A DNA stretch of 64,000 nucleotides. It comes from Dipteris shenzhenensis (taxonomy: Eukaryota; Polypodiophyta; Polypodiopsida; Gleicheniales). The position numbers were made by a program, and so were the translations under genes. Shown here in pieces: positions 32,701 to 44,099 of the stretch. The notes beneath the pieces were generated by a model. That model worked only from the letters and a program-made list of their open reading frames with translations, did not search any database and was not told the origin of the DNA. The stretch's first letter is position 1; each line of letters begins with the position of its first letter. Where the stretch lies: NCBI GenBank assembly GCA_047967505.1, contig CM106541.1. One strand, 5' to 3'.

Positions 32701-33280
32701 GCATTTGGATGCGGCTAGACGCATACTCAGGTATGTGAAGTCCACATTGCAGTATGGACTATTTTATGAGGTTGGGGTTCAGATACAGTTGCATGGATAC
32801 ACTGATGCTGATTGGGCTGGTAGCATTTCTGATAGACGATCTACCAGTGGATATGTGTTCTCTTTTGGAAGTGCTGCAGTCACTTGGAGCAGCAAGAAAC
32901 AGCCTACAGTTGCCTTGTCGGCTGCATGTGAGGTAGCTTGGTTGCATAAGCTACTCTATGATATGCATCAGTCTACAGATGGGCCGGTTGTCATTTATTG
33001 TGACAACATGAGCAGTATACACTTGGCAAAGAACCCAGTCTTTCATGCCAGAACAAAGCACATTGAGGTGCATTATCACTATGTGTGGGAGAAGGTTTTA
33101 CTAGGTCTTATTGATCTAGTTTATGTCAGCACAGAGGATCAGGTAGCTGACATATTCACGAAAGCTTTGGGCGCAGAGAAGCTGCGCAAGTTCAGAGACC
33201 TGCTTGGTGTGCAGGATTTGGGATTGAGCTCGAGGGGCAGTGTTGAGATATCGAGCTCCACTCGAGATATGCCAGGGTGA
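29755..33280 (+). CDS. Copia Pol: zinc knuckle, protease, integrase, RT, RNase H (defective)
   Basis: The open frame begins at 29543, but its first ~70 codons only shadow gag; real homology starts at ~29760. With codon 1 at 29543: CCHC knuckle 78-91; protease motif at ~144-149 reads VNSGAS, so the catalytic Asp is Asn145; integrase HHCC (WHKRIGHVN ... CEACQFGKQ), core Asp347, Asp409, Glu445 (35 residues between the last two); RT with RYKARLVVKGYAQ and Y-V-D-D at 924-927; RNase H with DADWAG (Asp1088, Asp1090). RNase H then lacks 11 residues present in copy 1, including the SSTEAEY Glu, through a 33-bp deletion at 32920/32921. The frame ends at 33280 inside the 3' LTR. Integrase and RT look intact; protease and RNase H should be inactive. 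Confidence 0.93.
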
Positions 33281-33593
33281 CCGTTGTGTACTTATGTCAC
33301 CGACTTGTTAGCTAGAGATGCGGTTGGTACACCGCCCACGAATAATAGCTGGATGACAGCTATCCTTATCTACTATAGTTTGTGGCTCAGTTAGTATGCC
33401 ACCTTAGTTAGTTGAGTTTGGTTTGAGACCCACATATAGGGTTCTTCTATTTCTTTGTACTAGAGTTCTTTTGGCTTACACAACTAAGAAGAGAAAAACT
33501 GTTTTTCAGCCTCCACCTTCGTGTGTATTCCCCCATTGTGCATGTGAGAAAGCCTCAAGTGAGACTCCTTCCCTCTCTCCCACAATCTTCACA
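33241..33593 (+). repeat. 3' LTR of copia copy 2
   Basis: Begins TGTTGAGATATCGAGC after the polypurine-like CGAGGGGCAG (copy 1 has CGAGGGGGAG) and ends CAATCTTCACA, followed by AAGGG. Confidence 0.97.
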
Positions 33594-33598
33594 AAGGG

Positions 33599-34510
33599 TG
33601 CACAGTGAGGACCTTTGCATGGTTGCCTAGATAGCCATTAGAATATGTATAGTAACTGTCCATATACTAGCCAAGATATAAGAAGCCTGGTGGACTTGGA
33701 ATCCATCCAATGCCTCTGTGCATCTAGCTCTCCAAATATGCCATGCTATAATACTCGCCAGTATGTCCTAAGTAGAGTCCGTAGATGTATGTACAGCTCT
33801 AAATGGTGAAGCAAGAACATCATCCATAGAGCATGGCTCAACTAAATGGCATCGAATCAATAAAGCCCAAGATGATTCATGTCTCTCACAGAAGACCTGG
33901 ACAAGCAATGTTGAGCTGACTCACAGTAGAAAGAGAGTAGAAAGGCAACAAGGAGACAAGTATGGTCAACTCTAAACCTAGATCTCCAAAGGTTTACTAC
34001 AATTACGCCATGAAGAGAAAGCCAAAAGAATAGAGTGATTTTTCTTTTCCTACAAGATTTCCAAAGTCTCCTCCAAAATTTCTTATGTATGTTGATTGAA
34101 ATCTCATAACACTCCCAATGGGGTGCTCTAGAGGGCCTCCAGCCTCGACAACTCAACTAGAATCCCCTGGCATTACTGAAAGTGTAACGAAAGAAGGGAA
34201 GGCTCTTCTCTTGGTGCCCTTAATCAATTCATTCCCATTCCTTGGGATCCCACTGCAAGTACTTTATGGAAACTTCCCCATAAAGCCACAATCTCCATGC
34301 TCCCAGGGCAACAAGACGTGGGTGAGGGTTTAAGTACCACTGTGAGTCTAAGCCATGCTCCACCAGTTCAACAATCCTCACCGGTTGAAATGGTAAATGT
34401 AATAAAACATCATCAATCAATCTAGATAGCCTACCACATGCAAGGGCATCAAAGACTAGGGCCTCCTCATTTACATCACAATGCACATACTGGAATAACT
34501 TGTAGAGGAA
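33599..34510 (-). pseudogene. LINE reverse transcriptase, C-terminal zinc (zf-RVT) region, broken
   Basis: On the minus strand, 34486-34229 reads FQYVHCDVNEEALVFDALA ... VSIKYLQWDPKEWE and 34156-33857 reads FWRRLWKSCRKRKITLFFWL, LHGVIVVNLWRSRF, VDHTCLLVAF and CESAQHCLS, the zf-RVT domain after the RT of plant LINE-1-type elements (W-x-LW, FFWL, C-x..H-C). Past frame breaks, 33750-33620 gives IIAWHIWRARCTEALDG, the usual next helix. Only this end is visible; RT core and endonuclease are absent. The element was split by the copia insertion at AAGGG, and its 3' tail is at 27822-28052. Confidence 0.75.
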
Positions 34511-34873
34511 TGCTTGCTCCCATCAAAGCGCCCATCCACGTGGAACACAAAATAGGCACATCACATGTTTTTATCCAATCCACTGGAATGGCTACGTCAA
34601 TCTACTAAATTATGCCTGCACTCCCTTTGAGATTGCTTACTAATTGAGCCTTACAGTCTTTTGGAAGCTTTTTGGAAAGCTTCCACAACCCCACTGTGGA
34701 GGTAGGACCCTCTCCCACCTAGACCACTGTGCACATATAGTGTGAGGCACCAAGTTGTCTACCATGATCATCAAGTATGTTGCTATTCAATATGATAGGC
34801 TGCTTGTCTATCTCTTCACGAGAGGACAGGGGAACTCTCTGAAGAGTACTTTTGATGCTACAAAAATAATGAT
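34511..34873. other. Flank between LINE remains and foldback
   Basis: No clear gene. The first part may be more LINE sequence; TTGGAAGCTTTTTGGAAAGCTTCCA (~34660) is a short palindrome. Confidence 0.4.
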
Positions 34874-35555
34874 GTGAACTTGGATTCTAGAATCCCAAAT
34901 TGAGTGAGGGATTGCTATTTCCATCAACGGGGTGAAATTTTTGTCCAAGAAAAGGGGGAAAAGAAGCGTTCCAAAATGTGTGAAATCGCACTCTCATCCA
35001 ATGAAGCTTTCTGTGCCAAAATCTCTTGCCGATCAAAAAAGAATTGCAAAAAAATCCACCGACGAAAAAATTTTCGTCCGTCAGAAAATTTTCATTGATG
35101 GAAATTTTTCCCGTCATCAAAATCCCAAATTCCATTGATGGAAAAAAAGTTTCCATCGACGAATTAAAATTTTTGACTACACAAATTTCAATCCATCGAC
35201 AAAAATCTTAGTCCGTCGACAGAAATCACAGTCCATCGACGGAAACTTTTTTTTCCACCGATGGAATTTGAGATTCTAGAATCCACTTGGATTCTAGAAT
35301 CCCGATTTTAATGACGGGAAAAATTTCCATCGACGAAAATCTTTTGACGGGTGGAAATTCTTCCGTCAACGAAATTTTTTGCAAATTCTTTTTTCATCGG
35401 CGAGAGATTTTGGCGCTGAAAGTTTCATTGGATGAGAGTGCGATTTCACACATTTTGGAACGCTTGTTTTCCGATCTTATTTTGGACATAAATTTCACTC
35501 TATCACGGAAATATCAATCCCTCATGCAATTTGGGATTCCACAATCCAAGTTCAC
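34874..35555. mobile_element. 682-bp foldback (MITE-like) element
   Basis: The left arm from GTGAACTTGGATTCTAGAAT and the right arm ending AAGTTCAC are inverted repeats over roughly 250-300 bases each. The arms share GCGTTCCAAAATGTGTGAA, TCGCACTCTCATCCAATGAA and GATGGAAATTTTTCCCGTCA on opposite strands. The centre (35130-35270) is a second nested inverted repeat built on TCCATCGACGG words. No open frame of interest and no clear target duplication, so the superfamily is unknown. Confidence 0.85.
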
Positions 35556-35702
35556 AATCACAACGGCTTGGATTAAAATAAAGTAGTTTTCCATCTTATT
35601 TTGGACATAAATTTCACTCTATCACGGAAATATCAACTTCCTCACGCAATTTGGGATTCCAAAATCCATCACATCACAACCGCTTGGATTAAAATAAAGT
35701 AA
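35467..35702. repeat. ~118-bp tandem duplication overlapping the foldback end
   Basis: 35467-35586 and 35587-35702 share TATTTTGGACATAAATTTCA, CTATCACGGAAATATCAA and CGCTTGGATTAAAATAAAGT-type words with a few changes. The first unit overlaps the right arm. Confidence 0.88.
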
Positions 35703-36104
35703 ATTGATAAACTTAAAATCGTGACTATTTAGATCGAAAATATACTATTTGATCCAAATAATGTAAGATGATAAACATTTTTAGCTAATATTTATTCCTA
35801 GAAACATCTTTACATTCAACAAACCTCTTCTATGGCCATGAACTACATATAACTACCTATATTAATATTGACATATTCTTAAATTCAAGCATTCGATTAA
35901 CACTATATAAAAAGAAAGATTTTTTTGATGATAATGAATTCCTATAGGTTTATGGATAGCACATTACAATGCATTACTATTTTTTATGGATAGCACATTA
36001 CATACTGTAACATGGAGTTTGGAAACATATATTGGCTCAAAGCTTATAGGAAGACAACCTTAGGTCCCCCAATCAAAAGAAGAATCCACTAATTTCTAGA
36101 GGAA
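35703..36104. other. AT-rich DNA
   Basis: No coding signal. TTTTTATGGATAGCACATTACA occurs twice near 35949-36003. Confidence 0.4.
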
Positions 36105-39020
36105 ATGATAACTCCGTGTCCAACAACCAAGGGGAGAATGGGATCTGAAACCAAAATCCAAGTGGGCCTAGTGCCGATTATAGGTGACAAAAAGTATAAC
36201 CTGAGACTTGCATCTTACATGACTTTTAATTCCTTCTTAAGAGACTGCATCACATCATCATTAAGGAAATGTGTCCCTTGGTCATTGACAAGCTACAAAG
36301 GGCATCCATATCTGGATATGATATTAACTTAGTTGTACTAAGTGCTGAGTTGTCTTGGAGTGCCTTCTATGCCTTAGCTTCTACCCCCTTAGTAGCATAG
36401 TCAATGGCTACAATGATGTATTTATTCTAAGTGAACCTGGCCAGCTTGAAAGGACCAACAAATTCCAAACCCCATCTTTGGAAAGCTTCCCATGGATGAG
36501 AGGGTTGCAGGGGCATAGATTGATTAGCAATGTCCAGTGTGTTGACAGACAGTGTTGACAGACATCACACTGCATGCACTTAGTCTGAGCATCCTTCAAT
36601 AAGGTTTTCCACCACAAACCTACTTGCAAGACTTTTCTAGCAATTAACTCCCCTTGAAAACGTCCTCTTGATGGACCCGAGTGAGATTCACGCAACACAA
36701 TAGCTCGCTCGTGCAACAAAACCCATCTGCAAAGAACTCCATCTGCACACTATCGATACAGTTGTCCACTGATCAATGTGTACTTCCAAGTCTTCAAGGC
36801 TAGTTGACTGTGCTTATCCTAAGGCATTGTATCAAGAAAAATTCCCTTAGACAACTAATCCATAAACTCGGCAAACTCATTCTCACAATAATCCATAGCA
36901 AAGAGTTCGACATTTGGTAGCTCCATTGTAACTCCTTGTGTATCCTCGGGTGCTGGTAACCTAGACAAACAGTCGGCTCCCACATGACTCTTGCCTAGTT
37001 TATGAATGATTTTAAAGTTAAACTCCTGAAGTAGAAGCATCCAATGAACAAGGCATCCTTGAAGGACAGTCTTGTTGATAAGGTAAAGTAAGGCTTGATG
37101 ATCCACATATAACACAAAAAGATTAGCGAGTAGCCTAATGCCTTAGTTTCTACACATTGAAGGCTTCTCGCTTGGTAGTGCTACAATTGGACTCAGTAGG
37201 GGTCAATAATCAGCTGGCATAATACATTGGATAGTCTTATCAACCATCCAACTGAGGAGCAACTGAGCCAAAATGATGTCTAAGACATACCCAGAAGCAT
37301 CTACATGCACATGAAAGATCACATACCACCTTGGTTGCCTTAGAATATGAGTAGCCATTACTCGGCTCTTCAACTCATGGAAAACTAGAATTAACTCAGC
37401 ATTCCACTCAAACTTAGCATCTCTCTTTGTCAACTCATATAAAGGTGTTGTAATTTTGGCAAATAGAAGCTGATAAACCCCACAAAGGAATGCACCTGAG
37501 TTAGATTTTGAGGCTCAGGTATCTACTATGTAGTTTTGATCTTACTTGGCTTAGTTCTTACGCCATCTTTGGAAATAACATGACCGAGTAGTATCCCGAC
37601 TCAAACATAGAATAGACTCTTAGCTAGGTTCAATGAGCACCTCCGAAAGACCTTTTATAGGTACCTAAGAAAGAATAAACACAAAAGTCTTCTTAAAAAA
37701 TGGCAATGAACTCAGTGAGATAGTGTCAAATAGTTTCAACCATAAACTTCTAAAAGGTTGATGGGGTGCTTCTTAATCCAAAAGACATAACTGTGGTTGC
37801 ATATGCATCCCATTCTGTGATAAAGGCAGTCTTGGACTAATCTTCTAGAGCTATTGTGATTTTCTTATAGCCATTGTAACCATCCATAAATGAGTACATC
37901 TCATGTCCTGCAACTTGATCCAAGATTCCATTAATGAAGGGTATATAAAAATGGATCAGGGAATGTTTGAGAATTTAGTTTCATGTAGTCCACACAGACT
38001 TAGAGTTTGCCATTTTTCATAGGCATAACTGCAATATGGAAGAGCTAGTCACTACGATCAATGGCATAGATAAACTTAGCACGCAAGAGTTGATCTAACT
38101 TGTATTTTACTTGTTTGGCATAGTTACGATTCATTTTTGTGCCTTTGTTGTCAAATTGGCTTAGCATCTGGCACCGAAGTTATCTTGTGCTGACACAACT
38201 TAGGAGGAACTCCCTATGAGTACTCTATGTAATTCTATGAAAAAATATTATTTTATTTAACAAATAAATATCTTATCATCCTGAGTTGCTTAGAGGAAAG
38301 ATTGGCCCTTACCACTACCATGGCAGGGTGATCTTCTGTTCGAAGGTTTAGCTCTTATGTTGCCTTTGAAACCAACTGTTTATTAGTACCAATTCTAGTG
38401 ATAGTTACTGGCATCCAAACAATCTCTTGTTCCCCTTTGATAGATTCAATGAAGCTACTTGGAAAGAGATACTTTTGCTTGGCAATATGCTCATCTTTCA
38501 ACTTCTGTTTGATATTTGCAGCCACTTGCCAAAATGTCAATCTCTCCCACAAGTAGGATCTATAACTCCATCAAACATGACTCAACATCCTGAGGAAATG
38601 GATCTGTGACCTCTAGATTCTTTGGTCAACAACAACTCAAAACCTTTCAAGGGTTGGTCGATATGCACACATCTTGACTTTCTGCCTTGATGATCATCTT
38701 TTCCAAATGCCAATCATGGAGTAGTTTTGCACTATTAAACCAAGGTCATCCTAATAGTATTGCATATGCATGATGTTCCATGGCAATCACAATGAAGGTA
38801 ACTGTGTAATAGCTACCGCCTATAGAAATGACCACATCTTGCAATATACCTTGGGGTTAACTGGATCTGCAATGCACACTTGGAAAGGTGATGGTTTATA
38901 TGACTTGAACTTCAATATTTGAGAAATCTCTTTAGAAATGATGTTCACTCTTACCATCCACTATTACTCTCGGTATGGTTTGTTTCTTAAACTTGATGGT
39001 GATCACTGGGACTTCCTCAT
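36105..39020 (-). pseudogene. Ty3/gypsy pol, broken (protease, RT, RNase H, integrase)
   Basis: Many stops and shifts, but the order is clear. Protease end: YAILLG, a stop, then PWFNSAKLLHDWHLEKMIIK near 38760-38680. RT: TAFITEWDAYATTVMSFGL near 37830-37770, while the FxDD active site near 37690 reads F-stop-E-D. 37433-37203: KFEWNAELILVFHELKSRV and FHVHVDASGY, the RT/RNase H connection. 37115-36855: RNase H YVDHQALLYLINKTVLQG, LLLLQEFNFKIIHKLGKSH. 36719-36408: integrase H2C2 zinc domain (RKVLQVGLWWKTLLKDA, KCMQCDVCQ), then WEAFQRWGLEFVGPFK in a shifted frame and the core toward 36105. Not functional. Confidence 0.87.
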
Positions 39021-39510
39021 CTACTATCAGAATATCAATTATAGGTATAGTGGCTAAGGACTACACCTCTTTTGGACCTTGGTTGCTCGAATAATTCCTT
39101 GATCTGATGAGCAAAGAAATCATGACAATACGAAGCTATTCACATTAACTCAAAGAATGTCAAGCTGACTTGCATATTCTTAAATATTTTCCATTCTCAA
39201 GCTAGCTCTGCACTAGATTCTTGCGAGGCACTCGGTTTATTTAATTTGACTTAGGATTTGAGGATTCCCCTCCATCGGTAATAGACTGCTAAGTTTGCTC
39301 AGATATCTCCACCACTACTGGAGCTTTTCCTTTCAACTCCCTTGCAATTTTGGTTGCCAATTCCTTTTGAGATTTCCAATTGATGTCTAAGTTACTCCAG
39401 ACATATGTGTCTTCAGTGGTTGCCAGTGATCCCTTCGACTGAGTGACCACTTGGACATCAATTGCATCTGGTAGTTTGTTGGCTACAATTGATCGGCATT
39501 CTAGATTGAC

Positions 39511-39812
39511 TTATTTTCTTTCCATGTTAGTCTTGAGGAGCTTCAAATGTTCAGCCCATATTGGGTAGTTAGAATGTAGAAAATTCTCTCCACAATAGAA
39601 GCACTTGATCTTAGATGGATCGTGCTTCTCCTTACTATTCTTACCTTTGTCCTTCTGCTTGAGATGCAATGGTTTGCCACTCAATGGTCGAGCATCAGTC
39701 TCACCTCTTGGTTTGTTGAAACATGGTGATTTTTGCCATTGAACCAACAATCTGATTCATCATGCCCAAACTTAATGCAAGTTTTACAATACTTAGTCTT
39801 GCATTCCTCTTC
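39511..39812 (-). pseudogene. Ty3/gypsy gag, C-terminal part with zinc knuckles
   Basis: 39750-39511 carries KIKCFYCGE-type knuckle sequence followed by basic residues; above 39760 a second, shifted frame reads CIKFGHDESDCW, another knuckle. The frame is cut at 39812/39818 by the LTR element and continues at 44100. Confidence 0.75.
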
Positions 39813-39817
39813 CACAT

Positions 39818-39942
39818 TGTTAAGGGGAAAACCCTAACCCTAAGGGGTTCACATGTATATCTCATGTTCATGTTCAATACATTTAGTGTACATTTAGTAT
39901 CTTGTGTGCACTGCTCTCTCTCCTTGTCTCATTTCTGTATCA
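39818..39942 (+). repeat. 5' LTR of the non-autonomous element
   Basis: Begins TGTTAAGGGGAAAACCCTAA and ends TTTCTGTATCA. Compared with the 3' LTR it lacks about 22 bases near its start (GATGGTGTAAATTGCACCAT region). Confidence 0.92.
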
Positions 39943-39954
39943 TGGTATCAGAGC
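39943..39954 (+). promoter_or_regulatory. Primer-binding site, initiator Met tRNA
   Basis: TGGTATCAGAGC directly after the LTR. Confidence 0.93.
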
Positions 39955-42900
39955 ACCAAGTGCTCCAAAGCCCTTGCATTTTGTCAAGGCACTAAGCCTC
40001 TGTGTGCGAGGCATTCTTCGATCCTTGTGTGATAGGATTTCATTGAGAGAGAGTCCAAGACCTTGTTTCATCAAGGCAAAATCCCCCCCCATGAGGCATC
40101 TTCATTCCATTTTCAGATCTCATCTTGTAGAGCTTATTCCCCTCTCCGATTTGCATCAAAAGCTCATCATTCTGAGCTATGGAGAGTGAGAAACATTCAT
40201 TTTATTCTTGAGAGGAATTCCATTCTTCTTAAAAGAGAAAGATGAATTTTTATCATTATCCTTGAGAGATTGATATTTCTCTATTCATTGTGTTTGATAG
40301 ATTTTAGAGGTCTCAGATATTCTTTTGTGGAGACCTATCTACAACCTACAAAGCCGAAAGATCTCTACAGCCTCTTCCTTCAACTCAACTAACTCAGACA
40401 ACTCTCAAAGCAAAAGAGTTTCACCACTAACATGGCTCAGCAAAATGGCCATGCCAAATGACTGCAATGCATCTTCAGTGGCATCTATAGCGCTCAGTCT
40501 CAACTCGATGGCTCAATGCCTCCAAAGCTTCTCCACAAGAGCCCAAGCACAATGGTTTGCTCCAAAGGCTAGCCATGCCTCATCCTCTCCTACATGGGAA
40601 CACTGCCTCCAGTAGCTCTCCAACGAGCTCTTGTGCAATGAGCAAGCTCATCTCTAGTAATGGCACCCCTGACCTCAGGCACCCGCTTGTAAATGCCAAC
40701 CTCGACCAAGAGCATCTCCTCCATGAAGCATGTCCAGAACACAGCTGCCTCCTCACACATCAACAACATGATAGTAGAACTCCCAACAAGCCCGAGTGGC
40801 TCTCTAGCTCCCTACAACAAACTTTAGCCCACCGATGGGGCTCAGCAACAATATGGATTTACTTACGTGATCCTATAGGTCCAACGAGTCAGCTTCTATA
40901 GCGTGGGAGAGACGAGGGGCCCAAATACGACCTCGTTAATGCCATACCTAGCTAGTGGCTCTACCACACCCAGCAACTCACAACGTGACGCCCATGATGC
41001 CAACTCCTTCAGAACAGCTCCATCAATCAATCGCATGTGCCTTCACAATGGCTCATCAACAACAAGCACCCCTCAACAACCCATGGCTACAACTCTAGTG
41101 AGATGACCTCCATTGGCAACTCCATACAAGAAGGTGTCGATGATGGGCGATGACTATAAGGGAATTAGCATACCCATCTCTAATCTCGACTTCACAGCAT
41201 CTCCCTCATCAACGACAACAATGATCTTCTCGCTTCTCTCACCCAGGCGCTTCTACTTTACCAAGGTTCTCACACCTTAGGAAAAAGCCACATGGCATGA
41301 TTAATCTTTACCATGGTTAAGTTCAGGTTCCTTCGGCTGCCTCTTCATAGGCACACAGTGAACACAGTATGTGAATACAGAGTGCCACATCACTGCAGGC
41401 CACCATCATCATTTTTGCCCTCTCTTGTGATCAAAATATGGCTATCCTTCCTGGGGCCGTATCTTTTGATCTAGAGTGAATTTCACAATGCTCCAAAAAG
41501 CAAAATTGCTTGCCAGCTTGTGCTCTACACGTTGAGCACCTTAGATTTGACATCTAGCATTTCCATAGGTCAGCATCAGCAAATCCTCATCATCAAAACT
41601 ACCTCCTGATCTAGTGCAGTGCACCCAACATATCAAAGGAATTAAGATAAATTTCTTTTGCTGCATTTGATGCTTCGATGTGTAGTCTAGCTATAGACTA
41701 GAACTACCATAGAGGATATCCAACTCCACCAAGCCAAGTAAGCCTTTGCTACATCACCCGATTAGTTCCCACTGGCATCAATCCATGCAGTTCTCTAATC
41801 AGTGTACACATTCACACATTGACACCAGTTCATTTCTCCTGGCATTTGGAACTTTATCACCTTAGTGTGACACTTGGCAATGATCTTCCTCTTCAATTCA
41901 CGATTGTTGCATTCATCTTGCACACACATGCCACCCATGTTAAGTCACACATTGTTGAATATTTTTGGCATTTCCTCTCGCACACATATACATCAGCCTT
42001 GTACAACCTCTTGGCTACACCCAAAATGTACTTGTCATTATTCTATTACAGGCTTGATCCTTGGCATACATGCAATTCTCACATGACTTGGTTCAGATTT
42101 ATAGGTTCAGCACGAGCTCCTCTATTGTAGCCTTGCATAGTGTTCTCATGGGTAGACACTCTCGCTGATACATGGGTAAGCCTCTTGGACAGAGCACCAA
42201 ACCGCATCTATCATAGAGCTCTTCACATCACATAGTTGATGATAAACCAATCATGACTCTGGATGAGATCCGTGAGTGGAAAGAGAACCAATTGCAACCA
42301 TTCATTGCCATAGAGTATGTTCAAGTGTATGATATCAACTATTGGATGCAGATGCTTTACATGTCAGCATGGATCAGCCCACATTTTTTGATCATGCACA
42401 TTTGATAGTAAGACCTCAATGTGAGGAACATTTGGCAGTAAACCCTCAACATGAAGAACATTTGATGGTAAGTCCTTAATACAAGGCAAGATCATCTACA
42501 TCAGCATAGTATCATTCTCATGCATGGATCCGACTCCATTTTTTGCCACATATGCTACAAATACTCAGCAAAAGTTCACCAATGATCATGCAATTATTTA
42601 GTAGGTAAGTCCTCAGTACGAGACACTCACATCTCCAGCCGCATGTAGAGATATATGTCACAACGTATTCACCTCCTTAGGTGATTCCATTCTATCATCC
42701 ATCACTGATGCTTTCACCTCTAACACGGAGCTCATCACATTGACACAATTTCCACCTTCAGTATAGATCAGCAGATTAGTCTACAAGACATTCTAGCATT
42801 GACCTAGTCATGCCGCATTGCACCACCCTTGGATCCAGTGATCACCACCTCTTTCGATCAGTAGATCATTCCTCAGCACAAGGATACCTATGCATTAGTG

Positions 42901-43948
42901 CGGTCTTGCCCTAGTGTAGTGGACATCATCAGGTTCAGCCATAGTGCAACCTGGGGAGAATCAGTATTTCAAGATGCACTTATGGCTATAGTATATAATC
43001 CTTACTTGATGTAGATTAGTGGTTGGATCCATGACTACAAATCGATACCTACATCATCATTCGGAACCTCATATGCCTCAGGGACATCATATGTTTTCAT
43101 AGTTGTATTTTAGGCTTCTAGGCCTTTACAATGTCAGCTCCACCTTGAGCCTATGACAAATGCTACATCCCCTGCTGATGGATGTGTAGCTATGCACACA
43201 TGAGATCACCTTCACCTCATTACAGTTGAGCATATAGGTTTGATAGCTTGCCGTACCTTATCAGTTTTATGGGCCTCTTCATCAACAGAGTAGAGTATCA
43301 TACCTGCACCTTTGGCCCCAGCTTTTCAGCCCCTATATCACTCTGTCCACATCGACTATGTAGTCTTCTTTGACCTCGCATCATTCGACAAAGATTACAC
43401 TATTGCAGCATACATCCGACATTGCTGTCAGTTCTTTTGGGTTGATGACACCCTCATATGTCACAACCTACCAAATCACATCTCCATCGCTACATCGACT
43501 AGCCTCACATCCAGATGCCTCTTCCATAGAGCAACTACATGGTCCACGGTGACAGATGATATGTGCATCTTTGACATGTTACAGTATCTAGCCATACACA
43601 TTGTTCTTCATGTAGTCATCTTTCGATCAACCAGTCTTTGATCTAGGAGGACTTCACTATCTACATATTTCCTTCCTATTCCCTTCAGCCTATCTTATGG
43701 GTTTTATTCCCAAAGGTGAAGGATGACCCACAACTTAAGAGGGGAAATTCATGTTATGTACAAGATCGTAAGTTGTACTCATTGTACATGCTTCTGCTAC
43801 ATAGTCATTGTGCTCACATATGCACATATTACTTTGATTTCTTGGAGTTTTCTTTTAAATTTTGGATGCTATCATATGCACCAAACAAAATCCACAAATA
43901 GGTCTTGTAGATGCACCCTCTACTTACCAAGTGCAATTTAAGAGGGGG

Positions 43949-44094
43949 TGTTAAGGATGGTGTAAATTGCACCATATATGGAAAAACCCTAACCCTGATG
44001 GGTTCACATGTATATCTTCATGTTCATGTTCAATACACTTAGTGTACATTTAGTATCTTGTGTGCTCTCTCTCCCTCTCTCATTTTTGTTATCA
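43949..44094 (+). repeat. 3' LTR of the non-autonomous element
   Basis: Begins TGTTAAGGATGGTGTAAATT, contains AACCCTAACCCT (43985-43996), and ends TTTTGTTATCA before CACAT. Confidence 0.92.
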
Positions 44095-44099
44095 CACAT

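Larger units (their letters stand above)
28058..33593 (+). mobile_element. Complete-length Ty1/copia retrotransposon (copy 2)
   Basis: 5536 bp, with a 353-bp LTR at each end, flanked by a perfect 5-bp target duplication AAGGG (28053-28057 and 33594-33598). The two LTRs differ at four places by eye, all transitions, so the insertion is fairly young. Internal order is primer site, gag, zinc knuckle, protease, integrase, RT, RNase H, polypurine tract. The genes carry several lesions (see gag and pol), so this copy probably depended on a relative for movement or decayed after landing. It is inserted in a minus-strand LINE. Confidence 0.97.
39818..44094 (+). mobile_element. Non-autonomous LTR retrotransposon, 4277 bp
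   Basis: LTRs 39818-39942 and 43949-44094; primer site at 39943; polypurine AGAGGGGG before 43949; perfect target duplication CACAT at 39813-39817 and 44095-44099. The 4 kb interior holds only short unrelated frames; I recognise no gag, protease, RT or integrase. Its LTR resembles that of the copia fragment at 18865, so such an element could have supplied proteins. Either a non-autonomous derivative or a very decayed copia. Confidence 0.88.
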
